The notes under the pieces were generated by a model. That model made no database searches, was not told the origin of the DNA, and saw nothing but the letters and a program-made list of their open reading frames with translations. This document shows positions 7,697 through 15,473 of a stretch of 64,000 bases of DNA, piece after piece; position 1 is the stretch's first letter; each line of letters begins with the position of its first letter. The stretch covers positions 1-64,000 of the IMG/VR virus record IMGVR_UViG_3300037245_001077, one strand, 5' to 3'. The stretch is from a virus. The position numbers were made by a program, and so were the translations under genes.

Positions 7697-8503
7697 ATGT
7701 CCAGTCTGACCCAGATCCAGATCGACGACCTCGCCCGCTTCAGCGATGAGCTGGAGACCTATCTCGATGACAACAGTGTTGTCAAAGAGAGCAAGCACTA
7801 CCGTCGCCTCGACAAGACCGTCTTCGGAGACATCTTCAAGGTGGCAACTCGTCCCGGTGGGCTGAAGAGGGTGATGAACTCCACCACCTACTACGAGGCC
7901 AACGGTCGCACGAAGATGACCCAGCAGAAGCGGTACGGCAACGGTCACCCGCAGGCCGGGGAACTCGTCTACAAGCGGGATCCCAGGACCAATGAGTGGG
8001 TGCCGTCCTTCGAGGACAAACGGTGCATCCTGTACACCGCTGAGGCGTACAGAGAGTCCCGCACCAAGGCGACCGGCCTCAAGACTCCCGAGACCACCTA
8101 CTTCATCAAGTGGGCCGAGGTGCCGGAGTACTTCCGCAGCAAGATCGCGGCGAAGTTCCCGTGGCCGGTTGAGGACAAAGCTCAGTTCGTGCCCGCGAAC
8201 GTCTGCCTCATCTTCCGGAAGGGCAACAAGCCCGCTCGTGGCGACCAGCGTCACCAGTGGACTCCTCCCGAGTTCGTGGTCAGCGGCAAGTTCGGTGAGG
8301 ACGCAGCCGTCATCACCAAGGCCATCGTGTGGCAGCGTGGGTGCTTCGGTGCCCTCGCAGAGGCCACCGGGATCGATCCTGTCGATCTCACGGACCCCGA
8401 GACTCAGGTCGTCGAAGCCGACGACTCGCTCAAGGTAGCGGCAAGCACAGCAACGCTGTTGCAGGCCGGTGCAATCTTCTTGGATGAGGATGTCCTCATC
8501 TAA
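7697..8503 (+). CDS. Unknown 268-residue protein, probably highly expressed
   Basis: Start ATG 7697 after AAAAGGAG. The protein is soluble with no clear signal or membrane segment, an acidic C-terminal third and a basic centre. Codons end mostly in C or G, unlike most genes here, and a textbook terminator follows ten bases after the stop, so the gene looks like a single highly expressed unit. A minus-strand open frame covers it but has no ribosome site and is a by-product of the GC-rich third positions. Not recognised. Confidence 0.8.
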   Translation: MSSLTQIQIDDLARFSDELETYLDDNSVVKESKHYRRLDKTVFGDIFKVATRPGGLKRVMNSTTYYEANGRTKMTQQKRYGNGHPQAGELVYKRDPRTNEWVPSFEDKRCILYTAEAYRESRTKATGLKTPETTYFIKWAEVPEYFRSKIAAKFPWPVEDKAQFVPANVCLIFRKGNKPARGDQRHQWTPPEFVVSGKFGEDAAVITKAIVWQRGCFGALAEATGIDPVDLTDPETQVVEADDSLKVAASTATLLQAGAIFLDEDVLI

Positions 8504-8512
8504 GTATCTCAC

Positions 8513-8537
8513 GGAGGGGCTTCGGCCCCTCCTTTTT
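8513..8537 (+). terminator. Rho-independent terminator
   Basis: GGAGGGGC-TTCG-GCCCCTCC followed by TTTTT: an eight-pair stem, a stable tetraloop and a five-T tract. It ends the 7697-8503 unit. Confidence 0.93.
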
Positions 8538-8564
8538 AGGTGGCTCCTAGACTGGAACCACCTA
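8537..8564 (+). promoter_or_regulatory. Stem-loop directly upstream of the 8578 ribosome site
   Basis: TAGGTGG (8537-8543) pairs with CCACCTA (8558-8564) around a 14-base loop, ending just before the AGAAAGGAG that serves ATG 8578. Hairpins in this position also precede 5725 and 15474 and may stabilise the mRNA or tune translation. Confidence 0.45.
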
Positions 8565-8577
8565 GAAAGGAGACATC

Positions 8578-8838
8578 ATGATAAACAAGCCTACCGATAA
8601 GCAGTTTCAGGAGATCGGAGAGGTGATCGTCAACGAGGCATACGGTTTGTTCTGTGATCTGGGGATCGAGTACGATTTCTGTATCCAGGTCGTGGGGGGC
8701 AACTGCGTCGTTTTCGGTGGTACGAACCGCATCCTCTGGAGCGTCCGCTACGGTTTCCGTCTCGACGTGGCCTACTGCAACGACACCACTGTCCTCAAGT
8801 GGGGACGTATGAACGGTACCCCGAAGTACGACTGCTAG
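8578..8838 (+). CDS. Unknown 86-residue protein
   Basis: Start ATG 8578 after AGAAAGGAG. Small mixed alpha/beta protein with several aromatic and Cys residues. C-rich codon third positions match gene 7697. Not recognised. Confidence 0.72.
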   Translation: MINKPTDKQFQEIGEVIVNEAYGLFCDLGIEYDFCIQVVGGNCVVFGGTNRILWSVRYGFRLDVAYCNDTTVLKWGRMNGTPKYDC

Positions 8839-8853
8839 AAAGGAGGAATTCAT

Positions 8854-9063
8854 GTGGCCAAGGAAGTACTGAAGCGTCTTGAAGGAGCTGCGAACTACAA
8901 AGGGACAAGCCCTTATGCTGCTGAGCTTTACCGTGCAGCAGCTAGAGAGATCGAAGGTTTGAAGCTTCGAATACAGTTCTTGGAAGAAGACAAGAAAAGA
9001 AAGGAGCTAGTATGTTCCGTGTCATCTATTGCCAGGACAGAGAATATGGAACGTACAAGGTGA
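8854..9063 (+). CDS. Small 69-residue helical protein
   Basis: GTG 8854 lies seven bases after AAAGGAGG. The peptide is mostly helical with a coiled-coil-like centre (REIEGLKLRIQFLEEDKKRK). Its last 52 bases overlap the next gene, more than is usual here, so the true 3' part is uncertain. Confidence 0.6.
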   Translation: MAKEVLKRLEGAANYKGTSPYAAELYRAAAREIEGLKLRIQFLEEDKKRKELVCSVSSIARTENMERTR

Positions 9064-9308
9064 TGGAGCGTGTGGAAACGCTCGAAGAAGCGAAAAAGGC
9101 GCGGAAGGTGTCGGGAGACATCGTGATAGATGACAACGATCAAGTTGTCACTGATCGTGCGTGGTTGTTTCCGTGGGAAACGACTTTGGGTAGAGCGAGA
9201 AAGAAGTGGTGGGCAGAGAATCCCCGCTCATACGCTCTGCGTCAAATACTATGGCAAGAGGAGAACCCTCAGTGGAGTTTCCTCTGGCACAAGAAGGAGA
9301 TATCATGA
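9012..9308 (+). CDS. Unknown 98-residue protein
   Basis: Start ATG 9012 after AAAGGAG. The first half looks like a small beta-alpha unit with EETLEEAKKA-like helix features; the second half is Trp-rich. It overlaps the secreted-protein gene at 9305 by four bases, so the two are coupled. Confidence 0.68.
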   Translation: MFRVIYCQDREYGTYKVMERVETLEEAKKARKVSGDIVIDDNDQVVTDRAWLFPWETTLGRARKKWWAENPRSYALRQILWQEENPQWSFLWHKKEIS

Positions 9309-9724
9309 GACGACCATTTTGGTACCTTGTTCTGATCGTAGTGCTGGTGTTCTGTGCATCAGCTATCGAGGCGCAGACTATCGTCGTCAACGGCGTGGTC
9401 TATGCACCAGTAGACCCCAACTATGGGATACCTGCTGCGCCTGGACCGGTGGCGAACGGTTCCGTTCGTCACTACAACAATGGGTACGTTGGTGTCAACA
9501 GTAGACACTACTCCCGAATCCCCATGAAGTGGGGGACAGGACCAATTAGAGCGACTGGTCCGATTGTTTCGTACCCTGGATACAGGCATGGGTACAGACC
9601 CGGTTACCGGATGCCGTATCGTGGTGGGTACGTTCATGGGGCTGTAGGACCGAGAGGAGGGTATGTAGGAGGTGCCTACCATGGACAAGGGTGGTACATT
9701 CGCGGCGGCGTTTCTTTCCGATGA
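9305..9724 (+). CDS. Secreted Gly/Tyr/Arg-rich protein
   Basis: Start ATG 9305 after AAGGAG. Residues 1-22 form a classic Sec signal peptide: basic start, hydrophobic core (FWYLVLIVVLVFCAS) and a cleavage site after AIEA. The mature part is rich in Gly, Tyr, Arg and Pro, with repeated GYRxGYR/GGYVHGA-like units. It resembles the secreted protein at 42797 in design. No enzyme motif is seen; an envelope-associated or extracellular role is inferred. Confidence 0.75.
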   Translation: MRRPFWYLVLIVVLVFCASAIEAQTIVVNGVVYAPVDPNYGIPAAPGPVANGSVRHYNNGYVGVNSRHYSRIPMKWGTGPIRATGPIVSYPGYRHGYRPGYRMPYRGGYVHGAVGPRGGYVGGAYHGQGWYIRGGVSFR

Positions 9725-9755
9725 ACAATTTCAGACTTTAAAGAAGGAGTTCAAC

Positions 9756-9881
9756 ATGAAGCTTGCACTTTGGATTGCAGGTATCGTCATCACCACAACC
9801 GTCACCGTTCTGGGTGGCAGGAAGCTCTACCGTCGTCGCCAGCTTAAACGGCTTGCTGGACCCTTCACAGACGAGAGCTGA
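9756..9881 (+). CDS. 41-residue single-span membrane peptide
   Basis: Start ATG 9756 after AAGAAGGAG. One hydrophobic helix (LALWIAGIVITTTVTVLGG) is followed by a strongly basic tail (RKLYRRRQLKR), so the C-terminus should stay in the cytoplasm. Function unknown. Confidence 0.7.
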   Translation: MKLALWIAGIVITTTVTVLGGRKLYRRRQLKRLAGPFTDES

Positions 9882-9883
9882 TC

Positions 9884-10081
9884 ATGGAACGCCGCCCGTT
9901 CTGGACATGTCTTCGTTGTGGGCGAACAAAGTTCACTCGCAGATTTCAGCCTCACAAATGTATCGACGGGCATCGGAAGCATTTCCGAAAGAAGAAGAGT
10001 CCCATAGATTGGGCAAGTTTATGGATACTAACAGAAGGAGGTGTTGAGCATGGAATGCAACCAAAAGATTGTCATCGCTAA
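9884..10081 (+). CDS. Small basic zinc-finger-like protein
   Basis: ATG 9884 comes just after the previous stop. A CxxC pair (CLRCGR) followed by a His/Cys pair (HKC, then GHRKH) suggests a single zinc-binding knuckle in a very basic 65-residue protein, possibly nucleic-acid binding. It overlaps the next gene by 32 bases. Confidence 0.6.
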   Translation: MERRPFWTCLRCGRTKFTRRFQPHKCIDGHRKHFRKKKSPIDWASLWILTEGGVEHGMQPKDCHR

Positions 10082-10238
10082 TAAGATGAAGGGACTTCGT
10101 GAGAGCATTGCGGATCTCACGACAGAGAAGGAAAGATACATTGACAGTGTTGAAGTCCTTCGTATTCTCGAAGGTATCATCCTTCGTAAGCAGAACAGGC
10201 TTCTGGTTCTCCACATTGACTACAACATGATAGACTAG
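10050..10238 (+). CDS. 62-residue helical protein
   Basis: Start ATG 10050 after AGGAGG. One long predicted helix (heptad-like Leu/Ile spacing). Last gene before a 200-base non-coding stretch. Not recognised. Confidence 0.65.
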   Translation: MECNQKIVIANKMKGLRESIADLTTEKERYIDSVEVLRILEGIILRKQNRLLVLHIDYNMID

Positions 10239-10250
10239 TTGATGTTGTCG

Positions 10251-10280
10251 TTGACTTCGGTCATCGGTTGCATGTACACT
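10251..10280 (+). promoter_or_regulatory. Promoter TTGACT-18-TACACT with nearby ACTAGT repeats
   Basis: -35 TTGACT (10251-10256) and -10 TACACT (10275-10280), 18-base spacer, TG next to the -10. Three ACTAGT hexamers sit at 10235, 10278 and 10310. The last two form an interrupted inverted repeat (ACTAGTCGG ... CCG-A-ACTAGT) over the start region, as an operator would. Confidence 0.5.
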
Positions 10281-10286
10281 AGTCGG

Positions 10287-10437
10287 AAGGGAGGTCGGTA
10301 TGTGGCCGAACTAGTATCACAGAACTTGGTGTCAGCCGTGACCCTATTCGGATGGCATGGGTGGTGGTGGACTCCACCCTACCCAGTACGAATCGCGGGG
10401 TAAGGTACGCCTATAACATGAAATACGGAGGTGTTGA
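10287..10437 (+). other. 150-base leader with possible RNA structure and a 4-codon ORF
   Basis: It contains AAGGGAGG followed by a mini-frame Met-Trp-Pro-Asn-stop at 10300-10314, a stem GGGTGG/CCACCC (about 10369-10379 region) and the string CGCGGGGTAAGG about 40 bases before ATG 10438. That string recurs in the leader before gene 5867 at a similar distance from a GGTGTC box. It could be a regulatory leader; no known riboswitch class was recognised. Confidence 0.4.
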
Positions 10438-10938
10438 ATGCCAGTCTTAGATTTCTATTTTACTACAAACGGTGAGCGCAAAGGGGGAGTAGCCGATGGG
10501 ATGACCCCCGTGGGTCTTCGTCATCTCATCCTGTCGATGCTCCCTTTCATGTCTGTGGAGACCTTGAAAGAGGTCATAGGAGATGTCGAGCAGGCTATGC
10601 TCATTGTTCGCTTCTCGGAGAAGCCGTGGGAGAAGGAGGGGTTGACCCCCGAGGAAGTCCTGAGCTACGAAGAGAAGGTTGTCCTCATGGGTATCCCGTG
10701 CAAGAGCAATCCCTTCAGTGGGAAGGCCAAGGACGGTGCAACGCATCCTCACAAAATCCATGCCATCAAGAACATCCGGACACGACTTAGCTATGGTCTC
10801 AAACAGAGCAAGTGGCTCATGGACGAGTACGAAGAAGGTGTCCGTAAAGGGAAGTACTCCTTACCGGAGGTACCGGAGGAGGACCGTATCCCCGAAGTCT
10901 CTGACATGATGCAGAACCTACCGGGGGTACTGTCATGA
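10438..10938 (+). CDS. Unknown 166-residue protein
   Basis: Start ATG 10438 after CGGAGG. Mostly helical and acidic with a basic central patch (KEGLTPEEVLSYEEK then KAKDGATHPHK). First gene after the 10251 promoter; its stop overlaps the next start. Not recognised. Confidence 0.75.
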   Translation: MPVLDFYFTTNGERKGGVADGMTPVGLRHLILSMLPFMSVETLKEVIGDVEQAMLIVRFSEKPWEKEGLTPEEVLSYEEKVVLMGIPCKSNPFSGKAKDGATHPHKIHAIKNIRTRLSYGLKQSKWLMDEYEEGVRKGKYSLPEVPEEDRIPEVSDMMQNLPGVLS

Positions 10939-11423
10939 TCGGTGTTAACCCCAAGTGCAATCAACACGCTATCCAGCTTGGAGCAGTTCTCATTGGTGAA
11001 GAGGATTGCCCCTTCTGTCAGCTCGAAGAGAACGCCGAAACGAACAAGGTGTTCACTATCGAGCCGATAAGCTCTCATCCACCGGGCGTGGACCCGATGA
11101 AAGTGGACTCCTTTAACATGGGAATGTCTCTCGGGGCTAATGTCATGGTGCTCCATTCGACCTTCCCTCACGAAGAAATGACCTGGATGGTTCTGGTCCA
11201 CATCCCCACCGGGAGAAGGATCAAAATCGTGTTCCCTGAAGAAGGAGAACGTATGGAAGAGTTGAGCATGAAGGATAGCCTAAACGCTCTCATGGATGGC
11301 GTGAAGGATAGCCTAAACGCTCTCATGGATGTCGGAGTGGAATCCGCAATTGAGGAGCAACAGAGTAACGCAGAAACCCATCCTACATTCCCAGGTAGGT
11401 ATAGTAAAGGAGGTAAAGAATGA
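10935..11423 (+). CDS. Unknown 162-residue protein with one Cys/His site and a tandem repeat
   Basis: Overlaps the preceding gene by four bases. The N-terminus has Cys-x3-His ... CPFC, a likely zinc site that recurs in gene 50808 (CAKHH ... CPYC). Near the C-terminus an 11-residue unit, KDSLNALMDG, is present twice, encoded by a 33-base tandem duplication (11269-11331). Confidence 0.72.
   Translation: MIGVNPKCNQHAIQLGAVLIGEEDCPFCQLEENAETNKVFTIEPISSHPPGVDPMKVDSFNMGMSLGANVMVLHSTFPHEEMTWMVLVHIPTGRRIKIVFPEEGERMEELSMKDSLNALMDGVKDSLNALMDVGVESAIEEQQSNAETHPTFPGRYSKGGKE
11269..11331 (+). repeat. 33-base in-frame tandem duplication
   Basis: Two copies offset by 33 bases share AAGGATAGCCTAAACGCTCT and the bases that follow, identical over about 29 bases. 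The near-perfect identity implies a recent duplication. Confidence 0.85.
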
Positions 11424-11692
11424 CCACCAAAGTTGGAAAGGCTTACGTCTACTACCAATCCATTGACCCAGCTAAAGTTGTTGTGGTGCAGGCTCTCTGC
11501 AACGCAATGATGGCTTTCCCCCACCTAAGGCTGGGGCAGCTTATCTGCAACGCTCGAAACATGAACCTGATCCGAAGGAGATATTGCGGGGATGAGTTCT
11601 ATATCTCCGATGCTCACCTTGGTGTTGCGCTCAATGAGTATGTAGAGAAGTGTGCCAAAGCTGAGGCAGAGAACAATGACCATGATGGCTGA
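11420..11692 (+). CDS. Unknown 90-residue protein
   Basis: ATG 11420 overlaps the previous stop and follows AAAGGAGG. Mixed alpha/beta; Tyr- and Arg-rich centre. Not recognised. Confidence 0.68.
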   Translation: MTTKVGKAYVYYQSIDPAKVVVVQALCNAMMAFPHLRLGQLICNARNMNLIRRRYCGDEFYISDAHLGVALNEYVEKCAKAEAENNDHDG

Positions 11693-11945
11693 AATATGTG
11701 ATGTCACGGTCAACATCGAAACGGGGTGGCTGTCGGTGAATGGTGGATCGCTCAAGAGCACCATACACGTGAATGTTATCCCCTCAATGGACGAGGCTCA
11801 TGCTCATGAGATCTGGAGAACCATCTGTGATGGTTTCACTAACGTAACGTCGTGGAAGACGTTAGAGCACGCTCCAGGGCATCGTATGTACGTCCAGAAG
11901 GACAACGAGCGTCGATATCTGTCCGTATACATTCATCATAATTGA
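11676..11945 (+). CDS. Unknown 89-residue protein
   Basis: Several in-frame ATGs (11676, 11682, 11685) are possible; 11676 keeps a GAGG at nine bases. Beta-rich protein. Overlaps the previous gene by about 17 bases. Not recognised. Confidence 0.6.
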   Translation: MTMMAEICDVTVNIETGWLSVNGGSLKSTIHVNVIPSMDEAHAHEIWRTICDGFTNVTSWKTLEHAPGHRMYVQKDNERRYLSVYIHHN

Positions 11946-11958
11946 AAGGAGCCATGAA

Positions 11959-12339
11959 ATGACAACAGTCAAAGAGTTTCGAGAGGCACTCGAAGCCCTC
12001 ATCGACTACTGCTGGAAAGAGGAGGAAGACGATTTCATCATGCTGATGGAAGACGAAGAGTCGGTTCTTCATCATATCTTCCTCAGCATTTTCACCCTTC
12101 ACAACTCCCTGCTGATATCAGACGGTCTCATAGCTACTAAGCTGAAGCATGTTTTACAGGATCGTAACCAAGGGCACGATATGCCGGAGTACTACTTCCT
12201 CTGTACCAACGAGGAGTGTGGGGTCATGAACCACGAAGTGGATCTCATCCCCGAGAGCTTGGTGCTTTCTCTTGAAGAGGGTGAGAAGATCCCCGCAGGC
12301 TGCTGCAAGATGTGCGGTGGAACGGTAGTGTCCTTATGA
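11959..12339 (+). CDS. Unknown 126-residue acidic protein with C-terminal Cys pairs
   Basis: Start ATG 11959 after AAAGGAG. The N-terminal two thirds are helical and acidic; the C-terminal third has CTNEECG and CCKMCG, two pairs that would form a zinc ribbon. Confidence 0.7.
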   Translation: MTTVKEFREALEALIDYCWKEEEDDFIMLMEDEESVLHHIFLSIFTLHNSLLISDGLIATKLKHVLQDRNQGHDMPEYYFLCTNEECGVMNHEVDLIPESLVLSLEEGEKIPAGCCKMCGGTVVSL

Positions 12340-12518
12340 GGTTATTTCTCTGGTTAATGCTGGTCATACAGGTTTTCAACGGAGCTTCGTACCTTTGGTG
12401 GTTGGCTCAAAATGACTATCCCAGGAGGCCACGGGAGCAAACACCTATAGAGGACGCTCTTGGGTTGATGGGTAGGTTGTGCTTTGCTCTTTGGGCAGCC
12501 TATCTATTGTGGGGGTGA
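12336..12518 (+). CDS. Small membrane protein with two hydrophobic segments
   Basis: ATG 12336 overlaps the previous TGA. About 60 residues with a hydrophobic start (LFLWLMLVIQVF) and a second hydrophobic stretch at the C-terminus, separated by a polar loop with RRPRE. No typical holin motif. Confidence 0.6.
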   Translation: MRLFLWLMLVIQVFNGASYLWWLAQNDYPRRPREQTPIEDALGLMGRLCFALWAAYLLWG

Positions 12519-12521
12519 GTT

Positions 12522-12842
12522 ATGAAGGATATCTTTTTGGATACTCCTCAGACCCTGTGGGGCTACGGTTGGCGTATCCTCGCACTCAGTGGAATCTGCA
12601 TTTTCCTCATCATAGCTGCCGGAGCTACTGCCTCGCACCTTGAGGAGATGGCAAAGATTGCTGAAATGGAAGCGATGATCAGGGTACCTGTTGGTTACGC
12701 AGAGTTCGAGGTGCTGATAGCCCCTAAGACTACAGGAGATGCGATTTATGCCACCTTAAGGGTGGCAGATGAAGATATCTCGAAGTTCTTCAAGGGGCAC
12801 ACCTGGACGCTGCTCCCACCTCCTGAGGAGGTGATCGAATGA
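12522..12842 (+). CDS. Membrane-anchored 106-residue protein
   Basis: One N-terminal transmembrane helix (about residues 18-36, ILALSGICIFLIIAAGAT), then a soluble acidic domain. The stop overlaps the next start. Function unknown. Confidence 0.7.
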   Translation: MKDIFLDTPQTLWGYGWRILALSGICIFLIIAAGATASHLEEMAKIAEMEAMIRVPVGYAEFEVLIAPKTTGDAIYATLRVADEDISKFFKGHTWTLLPPPEEVIE

Positions 12843-13462
12843 TTACCACCGCTGAAAGGTTGAAGACTATCCAGAACACCACCCGCCTGATAGGAGAGCT
12901 TAAAGAGAAGCGGGCACACCAGGAAAAGCTCCTCTCAGAGATGGAGTACGTTCTGTATATGAAATTCCTCTGGGAGTCTCGTGATTCTGAACCGTTCGAC
13001 GATAAGACTTCGTATTACCCGAAGTTCGTCTTCTTTGGAGGCTCCCGTACCAAGGGCTGGCTTGCTCTTGTGCGGGTGTGTAACAAGACAGAGATTCGTT
13101 TCCCCGTCCACATGAAGTACATGATTTTCACAGGGGTGACAGACATGTGGGACAATGGTGAGCTTCCTGAGAGATTCATCGAGATCTTCTTTGAGAATAT
13201 GGCTAAGAGGAAGAACCAAGACATCGGGAGTGTGAAGGGCTACCGAAGTCAAAGAGACAAGAGGTTGAAAGACAATGCCGATTTCAAAGAAAGATACGGG
13301 CACGACCGAACTCCCCGCCCACTTATGGAGCCTCTTAAAATTACGGCATCCGGAGATGAAATACGGCTTGGTAGTTTTCCTCAGGATGGAGGAGCTGAGG
13401 AAGTGGAATCTCCAGAGGGCATTGAAGGCTCGGAAAGCAAAGAAGGGAAAGAGGTGGCGTAA
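12839..13462 (+). CDS. Unknown 207-residue protein
   Basis: Starts inside the end of the previous gene. N-terminal coiled-coil-like helix (KTIQNTTRLIGELKEKRAHQ), central mixed domain, acidic C-terminal tail rich in Glu and Gly. Not recognised. Confidence 0.7.
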   Translation: MITTAERLKTIQNTTRLIGELKEKRAHQEKLLSEMEYVLYMKFLWESRDSEPFDDKTSYYPKFVFFGGSRTKGWLALVRVCNKTEIRFPVHMKYMIFTGVTDMWDNGELPERFIEIFFENMAKRKNQDIGSVKGYRSQRDKRLKDNADFKERYGHDRTPRPLMEPLKITASGDEIRLGSFPQDGGAEEVESPEGIEGSESKEGKEVA

Positions 13463-13683
13463 TGGCTTGGACAAGTGACTCTGACGAACCACTGAAAGAC
13501 GCGAAGAAGGACGTAGAGAACGCCATAAAGCTGGCAGAGCAGAAGAACTGGGAGTGGGCAATTTCGTGTCTCGAAAATGCTGTCGAAAACCTTTTCATGG
13601 CGCAGGGTGCCTGTGAATACCAGATGCAAGCGGAAAAAGAAGAAGGCACCTTCGTCTCCCAAGACGAGCCTGACTGGTTATAG
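13462..13683 (+). CDS. 73-residue helical protein of a small repeated family
   Basis: The stop of the previous gene and this ATG share a base. Two helices with Ala-rich heptads (DVENAIKLAEQKNWEWAISC) closely match the plan of 19412-19603 and 30555-30731, so three scattered copies of one small helical-hairpin family are likely. Confidence 0.65.
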   Translation: MAWTSDSDEPLKDAKKDVENAIKLAEQKNWEWAISCLENAVENLFMAQGACEYQMQAEKEEGTFVSQDEPDWL

Positions 13684-13693
13684 GGAGGATATT

Positions 13694-14005
13694 ATGGAAC
13701 CAGTATCTAAGAAGGTGTTTGCCTTGCTGCAAGCGATGGTCGAGAAGCTGAACGAGGAACACGACAGGTGGTGCAGAAACGCAACACCGGAAGAGATAGA
13801 GGACACCCGGACAGGCGAGATTATCTCTCCTCGTTTCGAGTTGGAAGCTATCGAAGAAGAAGAGATCCCCGACTACGAAGCCAACGTAGGACTGCATGAT
13901 CTTGATGGGGAAGAGACTGAGTACGGTACCCCGGAGTACATTGCTCTGGAGATCATGAACATCCGGTACCTTAGTGGGCACCACGGCAACTCCTATGGGA
14001 TCTAA
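13694..14005 (+). CDS. Unknown 103-residue acidic protein
   Basis: Start ATG 13694 after GGGAGGA. Very acidic centre (EAIEEEEIPDYE). Not recognised. Confidence 0.68.
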   Translation: MEPVSKKVFALLQAMVEKLNEEHDRWCRNATPEEIEDTRTGEIISPRFELEAIEEEEIPDYEANVGLHDLDGEETEYGTPEYIALEIMNIRYLSGHHGNSYGI

Positions 14006-14006
14006 A

Positions 14007-14267
14007 ATGTCGATAAGAGAGCCATCTGTGATCAGAGTAATCTCTTCAACTAAATTCACTCAGGAACAGCTCGACGCCCTCTATCAGGTGTACCTCAACT
14101 GGCAGGAGATCACTCCACATCCGATCATGCCTGAGAGCTTCGAAGTCATCCCTGGAGATGATTATGAGGTTGGCGGGTACTATGGCCTCTGGGTTGGTAC
14201 GCCTATCAATGACAACCCAGGTAGTCTCTATATCGGTATCGAAGCTGACGGTCACACTCACTCCTAG
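14007..14267 (+). CDS. Unknown 86-residue protein
   Basis: ATG 14007 follows the previous stop by one base; GGGAT upstream is a modest ribosome site. Mixed small domain with many aromatic residues. Not recognised. Confidence 0.6.
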   Translation: MSIREPSVIRVISSTKFTQEQLDALYQVYLNWQEITPHPIMPESFEVIPGDDYEVGGYYGLWVGTPINDNPGSLYIGIEADGHTHS

Positions 14268-14276
14268 GAGATTGAA

Positions 14277-14393
14277 GTGAAAATTTCTGATTGGATGCTC
14301 AGTGAACGTGGTATTAAAGTTGCTGTCTGGGTCATAGTCGTGTCTTCGATAGTGCTTTTGATCGACAAAGTCCTCAAAGCCTCTATCAGTTAA
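14277..14393 (+). CDS. 38-residue single-span membrane peptide
   Basis: GTG 14277 lies seven bases after AGGAG. The peptide has a basic N-terminus and one hydrophobic helix (VAVWVIVVSSIVLLI). Confidence 0.6.
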   Translation: MKISDWMLSERGIKVAVWVIVVSSIVLLIDKVLKASIS

Positions 14394-14423
14394 CCCAACA
14401 ATCAACATTGAAGGGAGTTCATC

Positions 14424-14735
14424 ATGTCGAAGAACTATAAGGGGACCGGTAAGCTTACCTCTCATGAGGAAGAGCAGTTCGCTCTTGCTCTGGGTATCGT
14501 ACCCAGGATGCTGAACGGTATGGCGTACTGTACCCGAGTTCGTCGTGGTGAGATTGAGCGTCGGAGGATCTCTATCCTCAAGGCGGAGAAGCCTGCCCCC
14601 GGTGTGAACGAGGAGACTCACGAGCTGTTCCGGCTCGCCCGGTTGTATCGTCAACGTGAGGGGTTCCATACCCTCGGTTGGGCCTTACGTGTCAGAGCCA
14701 CGGGTGACTACTACGTCTATTCGGAGGCGTGGTGA
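14424..14735 (+). CDS. Unknown 103-residue basic protein
   Basis: Start ATG 14424 after AAGGGAG. Helical and Arg-rich, with CTRVRRGEIERRR in the centre, so possible nucleic-acid contact. C/G-ending codons. Stop overlaps the next start. Confidence 0.68.
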   Translation: MSKNYKGTGKLTSHEEEQFALALGIVPRMLNGMAYCTRVRRGEIERRRISILKAEKPAPGVNEETHELFRLARLYRQREGFHTLGWALRVRATGDYYVYSEAW

Positions 14736-15391
14736 TGCCTAATATTTCACCCTTGGCCTCTCTTAAAGAGGGGTCAGTACACTTTGTTCGAGATGGGAAA
14801 ACGGGAAAGTTTCATCTGGGGATGAAAAACAGTCCTATGTTTTTCCTCTGCGGTATAAACGGTGCAATGGGTAGTGAAGTCGTAGATAACGACACTGGTT
14901 TCGGAGGACTGCTCAGTAGCCCACATTTGCCAGGTTCACACCCACTTGTAGTTCATTTTAAGTCTTCAGCTATCTGTGGTAACTGTCGTGCCTCTCTTGT
15001 AGCTCGGTTGAAGAAAGCGGATTTGTCACTACAGGGGCTGTTCGGAACACGCTTGCAGGAGGCTAGGCAACAGTCGCAGGAGGCTAGGCAAAGGCAAGTG
15101 TCCGATGTCCTCAAGTGGGGACGTACGAAGGCCAAGCAAGAGCAAGTAGGCCCCATAGAGGCCAATATGGTAACAGGCTTACTCGTGGCTACATCCAGTG
15201 AAAACAAGGAGTACGACGTGACTAAAGAAATTTTCGTGAACATCAAAATTGGGTATGACTTAGAAGACATCTGTATCACAGAAATTGTGGACGCTATTGA
15301 GTACCTCAAGGAGAAAGCCAATGATCATGGCTCGGTTGAAGAGATTACTCTGACCACAAATGGCTCTCTTGACGTAGAGATTCCGTTCTAA
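14735..15391 (+). CDS. Unknown 218-residue protein
   Basis: ATG 14735 is eight bases after GGAGG and overlaps the previous stop. It has a CGxxxA start region, a pair of Cys (CGNC) near residue 85 and a duplicated 21-base unit encoding QEARQ twice near residue 110. The C-terminal third looks like a beta-alpha domain. Not recognised. Confidence 0.72.
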   Translation: MPNISPLASLKEGSVHFVRDGKTGKFHLGMKNSPMFFLCGINGAMGSEVVDNDTGFGGLLSSPHLPGSHPLVVHFKSSAICGNCRASLVARLKKADLSLQGLFGTRLQEARQQSQEARQRQVSDVLKWGRTKAKQEQVGPIEANMVTGLLVATSSENKEYDVTKEIFVNIKIGYDLEDICITEIVDAIEYLKEKANDHGSVEEITLTTNGSLDVEIPF

Positions 15392-15432
15392 AAACGCAAC
15401 ATCAGTAGTGGTCTTGGAACAGAATAGTAATT

Positions 15433-15450
15433 GTTATCCGTAGGGATAAC
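15433..15450 (+). promoter_or_regulatory. Hairpin upstream of gene 15474
   Basis: GTTATCC-GTAG-GGATAAC, a seven-pair stem that ends 23 bases before the start codon, upstream of the GGGAG site. Operator, transcript stabiliser or translational control are all possible. Confidence 0.45.
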
Positions 15451-15473
15451 CTAACAATAGGGAGAATAAGATC

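Noticed and set aside
7673-8512. 279-residue open frame on the minus strand
   Set aside because: It is the shadow of the GC-rich plus-strand gene 7697-8503. The plus gene has a ribosome site and terminator; the minus frame has neither.
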